The position numbers were made by a program, and so were the translations under genes. Under the pieces are notes generated by a model. It saw only the letters and a program-made list of their open reading frames with translations, did no database searches and had not been told where the DNA came from. Shown here piece by piece: positions 35,800-46,669 of a stretch of DNA of 64,000 nucleotides. The stretch covers positions 41,555,554-41,619,553 of the forward strand of contig OX485803.1 in the NCBI GenBank assembly GCA_950295325.1, read 5' to 3'. The first letter of the stretch is position 1. Each line of letters opens with the position of its first letter. The stretch is from Polytrichum commune (taxonomy: Eukaryota; Streptophyta; Polytrichopsida; Polytrichales; Polytrichaceae).

Positions 35800-36240
35800 T
35801 GTAAGATAATGAACCATCGTAACTCATGCAAAATACAAGCCCAACAAATTTTAAAAGGGGCAAAATATGCGAGAGATTCCCAACCCCGCATAACATTGAT
35901 ACAGAGTTGTATTGAAGTCATGGAATTTACAGACATACTTATATACAGTGTCCTGGGTGATTTTTGGCATAACCAGTCAATATCTGAGTGTTTTCCAAGT
36001 GCCACCGGTTACATGTTGGCATCTTTCGGCTTTTCTTTGTTAAATTGGGGTATATTCTGTAAATTCTTCTAGCATGACTAGTAATTTTCCTGAAGTCTTG
36101 AACTTCAACCGGTTCCTCTGTAACTGTAACTAGCGGTTGGTTCTCCCAGTTCATTGCTTCCATAGTTACTCTAATGACTTCTCGATCCACTTGGACAACG
36201 AAGGGGAGAAACCGACCGCTAGTTACAGACAAACCGGTTG
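35800..36240. repeat. Dispersed repeat B, copy 1
   Basis: Shares ACAAGCCCAA, GAGATTCCCAACCCC, CATGGAATTTACAGACATAC, GAGTGTTTTCCAAGTGC and TGAAGTCTTGAACTTCAACC in order with copy 2 at 37440-37920. Shorter copies are at 58920 and 60565. Non-coding. Confidence 0.8.
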
Positions 36241-36299
36241 AGTTTGAGAAATACACTCTAAACTCCATAGTATCACACTTGCGGCGATCAAAGTGCACG

Positions 36300-37430
36300 T
36301 GATATTACGGAGTTTTGAAGTGTTAACAAGGATGCATGATACTGTAGAATTAGTGTAGCATGTGACATTATGGAATAACACAAAGGAGATGTGAGGACAA
36401 TTTGAATTCGTTCTCCCGTCACCTACACTAATGTGGTTCCCGGGTGATGCGGCGGACGCATGCACCAACATTCAACAAGTGGCTTATGGAGAAGGAGAAG
36501 AAGAAGAAGATGACACTCCACATGTTGACACATGATGCAAATGCGAGGGTGTGGGTTGACTTCTTTGGTGGTTTGCATTAGGGGCCATTCACGGTTAGGG
36601 TACTACTTTTGGCCGTCTAACGGAAAACGGACTTTTTTGGATAACTTCACATGCTTGGTATGCTTAGATTTGTATTGTGAAGCATATTTTGGATCATACC
36701 TACATTTCATACTCCATATCGAGTACACTAACAAAGTTAATTTAGAAGGAATAGGGTCATCTAAGATATCCTTTTGATTCCTTAAAGGACATTCAGGAGT
36801 GCTGTCTTAATTGTTCACCTTAAGATCAAGGAATGAAAAGGACAACAAGAATCAATTGGAACGATCCCAAATTTTTTCCTCACACTCATCGTTCAAGTGT
36901 GTACCAATAGAACCAAATATGTATTGAATAGCAATTGCCCAACTTTACATGTGGCACCAAACATGTCCAAATATACATATACTCACGGCCACACGTAAAA
37001 GGAACGTCTAGTATTAGAATTGGACAAAAAAATTTATATGAATGGACACATGACACTTTTACCAAGGTACCAAGATACATAACAGGAAATAATTGACCAC
37101 CAATGCACACCTAAATAGCAAAAAAATGCCACTGATGTGGCCTAGGGTTTAGGGTTTAGGGTGATTATTAAATAATAATAAAAATCTTTCTTGATAAAGC
37201 TTATGAACTATCTACTTATTTATGTAAAATTTATTGATCAAATAATAGTAAATCATGATAAAAACCAAGATCAATGCGACAAAGTCCTTAAGTCCTGTGT
37301 CCCGAAAGTAGTACCCTGATCATGAATGGCCCCATTAATGACAAACTTCGTGATCTAAGGGAGAGAAACGTGACAATAAAGAGTGAGATTTGAACTACGA
37401 ACATTTGTTCCCTACGGTTTCGGGATATTA
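36300..37430. other. Non-coding spacer between repeat B copies
   Basis: Holds an interstitial GGGTTTA run (37141-37161) and AT-rich sequence. No gene or complete element is seen. Confidence 0.5.
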
Positions 37431-37439
37431 GAAAGTGTG

Positions 37440-37920
37440 TGACATTATAGGGGTTGACATTACAGAGTTCAGGATGTACAAGCCCAAAATAAAAGGGACA
37501 AAATATTCAAGAGATTCCCAACCCCACATAACATTGATACACAGTTGCATTATTAAAGTCATGGAATTTACAGACATACTCATAAACAGTGTCCCGGGTG
37601 ATTTTTGGGCGTAGTCAGTCAACATCCGAGTGTTTTCCAAGTGCAACCAGTTACATGTTGACATCTTTCGCCTCTTCTTTGTTTAAGTTGGGTTATATTC
37701 TATAAATTCCTCCAAAACGATCAGTAATTGTCCTGAAGTCTTGAACTTCAACCAGTCATTTCTCTCACTCCACGGGTTCACCTGCAACTAGCAGCCGATT
37801 CTCCCAGTCCATTGCTCAATGAGCTAAGTACTGTAATGACTCCTCGATCCACCCAGACAACAACGAACGGTGGAAACTGACATCTAGTTACAGATGAACC
37901 GGTTGAGTTTGAGAAATAAC
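37440..37920. repeat. Dispersed repeat B, copy 2
   Basis: Collinear with 35800-36240 over nearly its full length, with scattered substitutions and small indels. Confidence 0.8.
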
Positions 37921-38224
37921 TGGTGGACGTTCAAGAGTTCGGGAATGAAAATGACCAAACATTGTAGAGAAAAATCTATGGAATATACCTCACATTAGTG
38001 AAGAAAGGCCGAAAGATCACAGCATGTAAATAACTGGTTGGACCTTGGATGCACTCGGAATTTCACCGATAATGCTCAATAATCTCTCTGGACACCTGCA
38101 CCCAGAGACGAGTCACAGGCGGCCACAACAGAGACAGACACAAGGAAAATGTCGGAACTCATGGTTGTCATATAGAATCATTGACATACACGACGGGTGC
38201 CAAACCACCACAGGTTTTTGGCAG

Positions 38225-38227
<3 letters not shown>

Positions 38228-38269
<42 letters not shown>
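38228..38269. repeat. (CA)n microsatellite
   Basis: About 21 uninterrupted CA units. Confidence 0.98.
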
Positions 38270-38270
<1 letters not shown>

Positions 38271-38938
38271 TGTGTTGAAACCAGTCCTTCCGGCTGCCCA
38301 AAGCATCATGAGTTCTTCTTTACTCGCCTTCCACCTTGTATTTATTGCTTGTGTCGTCCCAAAACCTGTCTCAAGCTCACACCATTAACGGTAGCCAGGG
38401 CTTAAGGTAGAAATACCATAACCCGTGAAAATAAGATGATTCGCATTGAAGATCTGGTCTGACAATCATGAGATAATTTCCCAAGATAGACGAGAAGGAT
38501 TCATGAAGAATGCAAGTTGTTTCATATTTTTCTGTCTTGTACAAAAATTGCTACAATTTTTCAAAGTGGAAAGTTGTCCAAACCCCTACTCGTTCACTAG
38601 ATTCTCCCTACACCGAACATGGTAATCCGCATTTCCATACAGAATATCGCCTAAATCGGTTACCTCATGAGTATATTAACACTTTACTCCCATTGGCTAC
38701 ACTAAGTGTACACGCATTGAAGTTGTTGCCAAGCCATGATCGGTTTTAGAAATGGCACTTCACCATTATGACGGCGGTCTAGTGCACGGCTTGAGGGTGG
38801 TTAACGGGTTACGGTATTTCTACCTTACAGCATGTGCAATGTTTATGTCCTATGCTCTTTGCATGGCCCTGCATGCCCGCCCTGATGAGGGACGAGACTT
38901 ATGCCCCCTTCCCACCTGACTTTACCTAATAACCAAAG
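38270..38938. other. Non-coding stretch
   Basis: The CTTAAGGTAGAAATACC block near 38402 has an inverted partner near 38814 (GGTATTTCTACCTTA), suggesting another ~420-bp inverted-repeat element (about 38402-38829) of the CTAAGGTAGAAATACCGTAACCC type. No gene is seen. Confidence 0.5.
38402..38829. mobile_element. MITE-like element with TAAGGTAGAAATACC termini
   Basis: Left end TTAAGGTAGAAATACCATAACCCGT and right end, inverted, TGTAAGGTAGAAATACCGTAACCCGTT form imperfect inverted repeats of about 24 bp around 420 bp of non-coding DNA. The terminal sequence resembles in length and G-rich style the element at 35127 but is not the same. No target duplication is assigned with certainty. Confidence 0.65.
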
Positions 38939-38939
38939 C

Positions 38940-39430
38940 CTTGCCTAAAAACCGGGTAAATTAAGCTCCCTCGGTTGGTTAGAGGGGAGGCATCTGGCTA
39001 TCCCAATGCACCTACAAGAACTTGCTCCGGAGGTTTTTGAGTAGGTTTTAGTTAAGTAGCTTTCACACATGTTCGTGGTTTTATCTACCAAGCAATGAAT
39101 GTTGGGTAGTTTTTGTCCCATCCCCAACTGCCTTACTACTCACCTATCTTATTAGCATCGGTTTTCGTTAATGCAGCTCCTCGCGCCCTCATAGCTAAGA
39201 CTAAAAAGCAACCAATCACAAGGGCGGGAGGCGACACTTTCAAAGATCCTATGTTCTTGCCTCATGTCTAGGTACCGATGGGAGGGTCGGTGCTTGAGGT
39301 TTAAAACCTCGACTTGTAAGCCATGCCACATCATTTGCCAACTAGGTTTGGATAATGTCGATGGTGTGAAGGCCGTGTTTTTAGAACCAACTTTTAGGCT
39401 TAGCTAAAGTCAAGTGGGGAGGGGGCATTA
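38940..39430. repeat. Dispersed repeat C, copy 2 (empty-site copy)
   Basis: Collinear with 34600-35560 but lacking the 35127-35532 insertion: TTAGGCTTAGCTAAAGTCAA is continuous here. Confidence 0.8.
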
Positions 39431-39659
39431 GGGGTGGGTCTCTGGAAATGAGTCAAAGTTTGACAACTATAACCGGAACCGGTGTGTGTTGTGATACTAT
39501 GGTGTTAGTAACTCGCTCTTCAAGTGGAGTCGGAGAGTCAGTTAAGTAAGTGTTGATCTCAAGCGGTCTCTAAAATCAACCCGAGCTTGGCCTTAGTTGG
39601 ATAGTCGACGAGAATTAGCCATGTGTGTGGGATAATAAGAGGACGGAGCACTCTTGCAA

Positions 39660-40050
39660 CTACACTAAATATGATATTTAGTGTCATATGGTGTTTAATG
39701 TCACTATGGTAACTTTTCGGATGACACTTATGAATAAGTGAACAACTATCGTCAATTGATGATGGATGGGGTCATCCATTGGCCAAACCCCTATCTTCTT
39801 TTGTCAGCAGCTTGTGATGAAATATCATCATGGATGATCAAAATTTGGACGAAAAATCACTTGGTAAGTGACAATAATTGCAACATTGTAACTCTATAAT
39901 CCCCCCCCCCCCAAAAAAAAATAATAATTACAAGGAATGACAAGTAATGTTGGGTTAACCATTTAGTGATGGTGATACTACGCCGCGGTTTACAACTAGT
40001 ATTGAGCAAGACACTTTGAATTGGTGACACTAATATCATATTTAGTGTAG
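39660..40050. mobile_element. MITE with CTACACTAAATATGATAT termini
   Basis: Left CTACACTAAATATGATATTT and inverted right CTACACTAAATATGATATTA form about 25-bp inverted repeats. Each terminus also contains an internal palindrome (CTAAATATGATATTTAG). Contains a C12A8 run. A related, shorter structure lies at 58707-58922. Confidence 0.7.
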
Positions 40051-40240
40051 CTGCTTGTTGCCACTTACAATTTGAACTCAACTACTAAGCAATGCTATAC
40101 ATTTACTACCATAGAGTGCTTCCTGCTACGGCTTTTGATAGAGTTATTCTTGTTGCCATGTGGCAGCCATGCATTGCATGGGACACGTCCAAATATCACA
40201 TGGATATTACAGTTCAGCATACAAGGTGGACCGGGAAGTA

Positions 40241-40608
40241 GATAGAAACTCCAATCCCTTTTTAGCAAGGGGCCGGCGTGAATAAAGTGTCCGTTCGTAA
40301 TGTCAATGACCCAATGCCCACTGGACAAGGGGACATTGGGACAATACTACTCTCCCCTTTCGAGGATGGACACTATAGTGACACACAATACTAGTTCCTA
40401 GCTAGCCACAAGTGCCTTGAAGATACCGGACATGGTATCCCCCCAAAGGGCTTTGAGGTACCCATACAACAAGGTCCAAGGACCCCCCACCATAGTTGGG
40501 TGGACTAAGGTGGTGAGCACCACGCCGGCATGGGGAATAGAACCCACAACCTCTTCATTGGGGGCCATGAGCCCTAACCACCAAGCCAAGGCCCGTGGTG
40601 CCTCACCA
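40241..40608 (-). mobile_element. tRNA-derived SINE
   Basis: On the minus strand an RNA polymerase III A-box-like TTGGCTTGGTGG (40588-40577) and B-box-like GGTTCTATTCC (40544-40534) lie 44 nt apart, the tRNA spacing. The B box looks like GGTTCGATTCC with one change. A perfect 12-bp direct repeat, GACCGGGAAGTA, flanks the unit (40229-40240 and 40609-40620), as expected for LINE-mediated insertion. The tail has no clear poly-A. The open frames inside are not genes. Confidence 0.8.
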
Positions 40609-40625
40609 GACCGGGAAGTACCTGA

Positions 40626-40645
40626 GAGAGAGAGAGAGAGAGCTT
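40626..40645. repeat. (GA)n microsatellite
   Basis: About nine GA units just beyond the SINE's right duplication. Confidence 0.9.
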
Positions 40646-40659
40646 TGAAGCAGGTGTAG

Positions 40660-41400
40660 CTTGGAATTTTTGGGGAGTTGTTTTGACATTGAAATGAGTT
40701 TCAAAGACCCCAAGTTAATCTAGTCGAAGGCATTAGAGACGAATCAACCACAATTTTATAGGAGGTCAAGTTTTATGTTAGATGCATGAGAGGTACGTTC
40801 ATATGTGATGATTTTCTCTCTCTCCGTTACAAACAAAGTACAAAAAGGTGAGGGTTGTTGGAACATTCTAGAACATAAGATATTTTATTTGGTAAGAACT
40901 TGGATACAACAGTGCATCAATCTGAATACCTAGAAAGGACACTAAATATCACAGAGAATGTTGAAGTCTCTCTCTTTGACTTTGGTCCCAACAATTTTAT
41001 CAAATGTGAATATGCACTCATATATGATGTGACTACATAGAAATTACATGTTTTTGAACTCCAGGATCAACATGCATCAGAGACTTGGAATTAGGTTGTC
41101 GAACAAGATTTTGTTGAGATAAAGTAACCAATGTTGGATGTGTGTGTGTGTGTGAATGCACAGTATCAATACACAACATGAATAATGGTATCAAAGAACC
41201 CATGTGATAGGTATCAAAATCATAAGACTCACTAGATAGTGATACTCGGTAGGTTTCACAAGTTGAGAGATTTTTGTATACCCGACTTAGTATTTGTGTC
41301 AATGCCATCTTAATACCATGATAAAATAAAAATAACATATGTGCGTCATTGGACACCGACGTGAATAGGAGCATGTTCTCTCAACCGTGATCATGTTTTA
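40660..41400. other. Non-coding stretch
   Basis: AT-rich, with a short GT run (41142-41153). No gene or element is recognised. Confidence 0.5.
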
Positions 41401-43650
41401 CCAAGTTTCATGGTAGGGTTATTTCCATCCTATTGGAGGGTGGGCTTCTTTAGTGGCGTGACCAAGGGTGTGGGCATATTTCGCCTTATGGAGGGGCCCA
41501 TGGGAGGTTATTTGTTTTCTAGTTTATGTTTGTTGAGTACTAAGTATGTTAGGTAGTGTATGGAAATTCGGTGTATGTGTTAAGTATGCTTCATGAGATT
41601 TCTAATTTCAATTGGTAGTAATTTGAGGTGTTCTAGTGCGTGGATTGTTTGGGTGTGTATGGCTCTCATGACACTTGCGATGATAGTTATAAGAGGGTTA
41701 ATCATCATCTGGACGATTTAAGAGCTTGTAGCAATGGGTCGTATTTGTAATGTTTTTCTTTAATGGTGGTGGTCAAAAAATGTTGTGACAATCAGTGAAT
41801 TCTTTGAATTCTATGATGTTTGTTGGGATTTAGAGAGAGAGGGAAGTGGTTTTCATTGGGGGCACCTATCATGCGGAGGAGGATGTCTAGTCTAAGACAA
41901 GCCATGAATGTACATGGGTTGGTGTTGCATGTGCATTCTAGTAGCCATTCAGGGACTATTATGTCTTGTGGTTTGGACGTTTGTGCACTGGCTTTGGTGA
42001 GTGTGTAGAATCTTTTGTGTTTGTTAGATTGGAGGGTGCGCAGTATTTGGTGGACGGCTTTGTTGTGGTGTGGGTATGGCGTGCGATGCAAAATCTTTTA
42101 TTGTACTTGTTTAGGCATATGGAGAGTAAGTGGGGCCAGGTGTTGATAGTGTTGGTTGGGCATAAGGTGCAATTTGGGTTTGGGTGTGTGGTGGACCAAA
42201 ATGTATATTTTTAGTGGTTGCCCATGTATTGGGAATTTTGAAATTTTTACGTTTGTGTTATTTGTGCGTCGAAGATGCAAAAAACTTTCCAAAAGTGGTT
42301 GAAGTTGTTTGTGGTGAATTTAGTTGTTGGGAAGCCATTTTTTGACATATGCAAATTTGGTTGTGGCTAATCTAAGCTTAATTGTTATTATATGCTTTAT
42401 TTATGTATGTATACAAGTTGCGGATTTCGCCTTGGTCTTCTTTGGTAGAGATATCGTTTGACCAATATAGTGTAGTGTGTGCAACATGTCTATAGGGTGT
42501 GGAGGTAGGTTTGGGTTGGGCAGTCCCCTCATTGGTGAGTTGGTTAACAATTTTGCAAGCTCTTTCTTTTTGGATTTTTATTTTGTGTGTGGACCATTTG
42601 ATTTGGTGGACTATGGTTGCGATGAGCAGTTTGTTCAAGTGGTCGTGTTGAGATGATGGGTGTCATATGTGGTTGTTTATCAAGTAGATGATGTTTAGGT
42701 TATCTATTAATATGGAGGTATCTTTTTGTTGTTGGAGTGTTGCGGTTACAACTATTTAGTAGGGCATATACTAATGGTCTAAGTATGTTTTGGAGGCTAG
42801 GGAGGCATTATACAATACGGAGTCGTTGGTGGGCTGTAAACTCTGAAGCCGGCTATGTTTCCAAGTATGCCTTTTTGTTTAGAGGTATGAATGAGCCATC
42901 TATGCATATGCATTGTTTTGGGTTGTATTTGAGAGGATGGAAGGAATACAATTATGTGGGTAGTGGGGGAATAGGGTGGCTTGTTGTTATGATGGGGTTT
43001 TGGGGCTACATGCCATGCCTTTGAGACTTTGACTTTATGTGCGGGGGATGTGCCTTCCATGATGTTGGTTTTTACATGGACATCATATAGGTCTAGCATT
43101 TTGGTTGTAAAGGTGTTACAATGTGTTGATTGTTGTCGGGGGCAAGAGTGAAGGGGTTGGTTGTGGATGCAATTCCGGTCACTTCGTAAAATTTTGGTCA
43201 GTACAATCCAAACCAATATGCTACTACATTTTCTTTCTAACAATTTCGGCCAAGGATGGAGGTCTAGAAGTTTTCATGTTGGTGTAGGTATTTAGGTCAT
43301 TTGGACAAAGGATTATATTTGATGGTATTTGGTGAGATGGTCAAGATGGGGTGTGTGTCTTGATATTTGGTTGGTGGGGTGTCCTTTTTGTGATTTTAGT
43401 AAACAATGGTCATGGTGTTGTTGTTCTCATGGGTGGCCATCCTTGCCCAATGGATCGATTCCATGGTGGAGTTCTAGTATGTTGGGTGATAAATCCTATG
43501 TCTTCACATTTTGATAATTTGGAGAGTCTAGATGATCCGAAGACTGTGTCTTAGTTGTTTGGTGGGTTGTAGTGAGTGAGTTTTGTTGGACATGTGAAGG
43601 TTGAGAAGTAATATGAGTGGTGATTGTGGAAGGCCTCTATTAGGGTGTTC
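41400..43650 (-). pseudogene. Decayed LINE fragment (RNase H and 3' region)
   Basis: Minus-strand frames preserve protein-like pieces in several frames. These include an upstream segment (43243-42797) and a C-terminal block (42091-41792) with HHNKAVHQILRTL, PEWLLECTCNTNPC and a LRLDILLRMIGAP motif. The latter resembles the post-RNase-H region of a plant LINE group with a CTC-type Cys motif. Strand-wide base skew (GT-rich on plus) is shared with 44600-45115 and 52980-56160. Many stops and shifts. Confidence 0.5.
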
Positions 43651-44600
43651 GGGGTGGCAAAATGTAAGGTTTGGTGATTACTGATCACGGGGTTGACACT
43701 TAGTATGACTTATAAGATACACGTGCAACCAGGGTATAATTGTTTTGGGAGGTATATTCTTTCTCACAAGCATTTAGATGACCCGTTCAATTAGGTAATT
43801 TTCTAATTGTGCATATTTTGTAGTACCTTTTAATTACTTTGAAAGGTTGGGATTAGTCGTTTTCACATACCATATGTCTATTATAAATCTACAAGTGGTT
43901 GGTCAAAAGAGTGCTATGCCCTATAAATATCCTCCACATGTGGTCAATTCTAGTTGGTTTTCCGATTGAGGCCAAACTTTGGCTCATTCCAAAAACCATC
44001 TTAAAAGGCAAAGCCAATAATTCATAGCAACGTAGTTTAGCCTCAAAGCAATTTCATAAAGCCACAATACAAAACATACATTCACAAAATTGATACACAC
44101 TCAAAAGCAACATGAAATGCCTTTATAGCAGAAGCATAAACCAATGACATCTCCAAGCAAAGTGATCCTATTGCATTTTATTCATGTGAAAATTTAATAA
44201 AATAATGTGCCAACACCGAACTACTAGATAGTATACAATTTGTACCGACAAAACACCCAACTCTAGCAATGCAACGCCATGACCTAAACCACTCTCTTCC
44301 ATGTTGCTTACCTAAACATGTCATCCGATGTTCTTCAACCCATTTTTTCATATGTCGACAAATTTTCATCTACTATGAGCGGGACGGGGGAATGTATACA
44401 CTATAATCCTTTTGCAATTTTTCTACACCAGGTTATCTTAGAAATAATATGAACCTAATATCATGGAATTTGTAACACCCTACATTATTTTGAACTCAAA
44501 GTCACATGTTTTGTGGGGCATGTTTTATTTTTGAAACCACTTCAATCTTTTGACACCATCATCAAAAAAAAAACCCTAGATTTGGCCTAATGTCGTTTTT
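43650..44600. other. Non-coding stretch
   Basis: No gene or element is recognised; base composition changes at about 43950 from GT-rich to balanced. Confidence 0.4.
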
Positions 44601-45115
44601 AAATTAAGGGGAGTGATGGCCACGTGTTATTGGTGGGATAGTGTTTTTATGGCTTTTTATTGATGGGATGGTGATATATCATTGTGTAAGTCATAGTATC
44701 TATGTGGCAAAGTCTTGGGGTGGAGGTTGTAGAAAGTTGGTTAGAGATTGGTGGCGATTCTCATTGAACCTTTCCTAGAGCCATTGAAGTCATGTGCTTG
44801 GGAAAGTGGTGATGTGGGCTCCAGTTCAGTCAAATATATTTGCTTCAAGTTCTTGGATTTGTATGGTGGGTTTGGTGGTGGTGATGTTTGTGTTTGAGTT
44901 GCATTCCTTGGTGGAGAGGGTTAGGTTGGGAGCTTTAATGAGTAGGTGGATGAACCTCCTATCTTTAGATTGGGAGAAGTAATTGATGCATGAGTCATAT
45001 GAGGCTAGGGTGTTCTTTTTGTATTGGTTTTGTGTAAATTGGTTAAGTAAGAGGAGATTGTGTTCGATGGTGATATTGTCAAGGTGGAAGAGTAAGGCCG
45101 TGTCTACCACCTAGA
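44600..45115 (-). pseudogene. Decayed LINE-related fragment
   Basis: Minus-strand frame 45110-44826 (LLLLNQFTQNQYKKNTLASY, RRFIHLLIKAPNLTLS) is protein-like and has the same strand skew as the fragments at 41.4-43.6 and 53-56 kb. I assign it to the same LINE family only by context. Confidence 0.35.
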
Positions 45116-45149
45116 GGTGGTGTGTACAGTTTTGGGTTTATTGGCAGAG

Positions 45150-45183
45150 TTCTTCTTCTTCTTCTTCTTCTTCTTCTTCTTCC
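45150..45183. repeat. (TTC)n microsatellite
   Basis: Eleven TTC units. Confidence 0.95.
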
Positions 45184-46669
45184 CCCTGATATTTTGTGTC
45201 TCCTATATTTTATTTTTCTTCTAGTGGTTTTGGTGTTGGTAATGGATTCTAATCGTTAAGCATATTGTTAAATCGACCACATAATTTTGTTAAAACGACT
45301 TCAAAGACACGTCGCGCAATCACATAACCTGCCAAAAATTTGATTTTTCATTGCACACATGAAGAAGAGCAAGGTTTCACTTACGCTTCCTCTTATTTTA
45401 CATTTCAGCTTACAAATAGAATTGTTCAAATCTTGACAAGGCATGTGACTAAGGTTGTTTTATTCAGTGTGTAGTAGATTTAACAATCCCCTTTCTTAAC
45501 ACCATATAAATATTTGGGAAATTTCACCTACGTATGAAAGTTCTTGCATGGTATATATACCCAAATAATGAAAAAAAAAATGTTGTCACATATTATACCC
45601 TATTCGTATTAACAATTTTAAATCCTCACTTACGCCCAACTGATATAAGAAATTATAACACATTTCCTCATCTATATATACCAATTCAACACTAGATTAA
45701 TCACAATGTTTTCCTAGACTCCTCTACCTCGGTAAGATTGGTGGGTCCCCACCCAAAAGCGCAATACCTTTATCCTTGGTCACTAATAAAGCTCGCATTG
45801 CCTTCCACCAACTCCATCCTTATGGGTCCCACTAATTATAACAACAACAAAAATAGGGTATCATTTGCATGGGGCTTTAGATGGTGGTATCACAGGTGGG
45901 CATTGAAGAGGACAATTCTCCCAAATTTATCTTTTGTGATGTGGTCCGCATGAGGCGTGTAAATGAATCGCACCAATATAACGTAGATTGGGTCTTAAAT
46001 GGTTACTTTTTTCTTAAACTTTTCCCAACTAGCCCACTTTTCCAAGTGTATGAAACACATTACCATATGTTGATAGCATGTTGGGAAGATTTTCTTTTTT
46101 CCTATAATTAATAGCTTAAAAGAAAATGGTTTAGGCAGAATGTAGAAATGCTTTTGAAAAATTAGACAAATATGTATATGTATATTTATTTACTTAGGCA
46201 CATACCATATCCAGGGAAATTTTTTTCACTTTTTCTGGGGGGTGAAATGGCTATTATAATGGTTGTTTACATTGCAGTTTCGGCTATGTGAACATGTAAG
46301 GAAATTGTAAACATTGCGATGAAATGTGTGGTAGAATGAAATTGCCGCTATCTAAAATGGACAGTAGAGAAATGCAAATGCGATACTTGTTGTGATGCCT
46401 TTTGGAAGTTTAGCTAAGTGAAAAATAAAAAATATTGCAAGGCCACTATTGGAACAAGGAAATGCAGCAGTAAATATGCGAAATTACATCCCACAAATTA
46501 CGTCACAAAAAATTTAGGAGGAAACCACTTCTTTATTTACAATGGCATGCATCGCCAATAAGCCGTATGAGATGTAGGCTCTTAAAAGTATAAGTTATAT
46601 AAAATCCTTGTATTCTAAATAGTTATGAAGAAGTGGGAAAAACCCCCTAAATGTCTCATTCTATGGAAA
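45184..46669. other. Non-coding stretch downstream of the hAT gene
   Basis: AT-rich. It should contain the hAT gene's 3' UTR and the element's terminal inverted repeat, which I could not identify. Confidence 0.4.

Noticed and set aside
36886-37161. Telomere-type GGGTTTA run
   Set aside because: Only three units; an interstitial fragment, not a telomere.
38045-38405. Overlapping open frames with poly-Thr-His and poly-Val-Cys tracts
   Set aside because: They run through the (CA)n microsatellite and have no other support.
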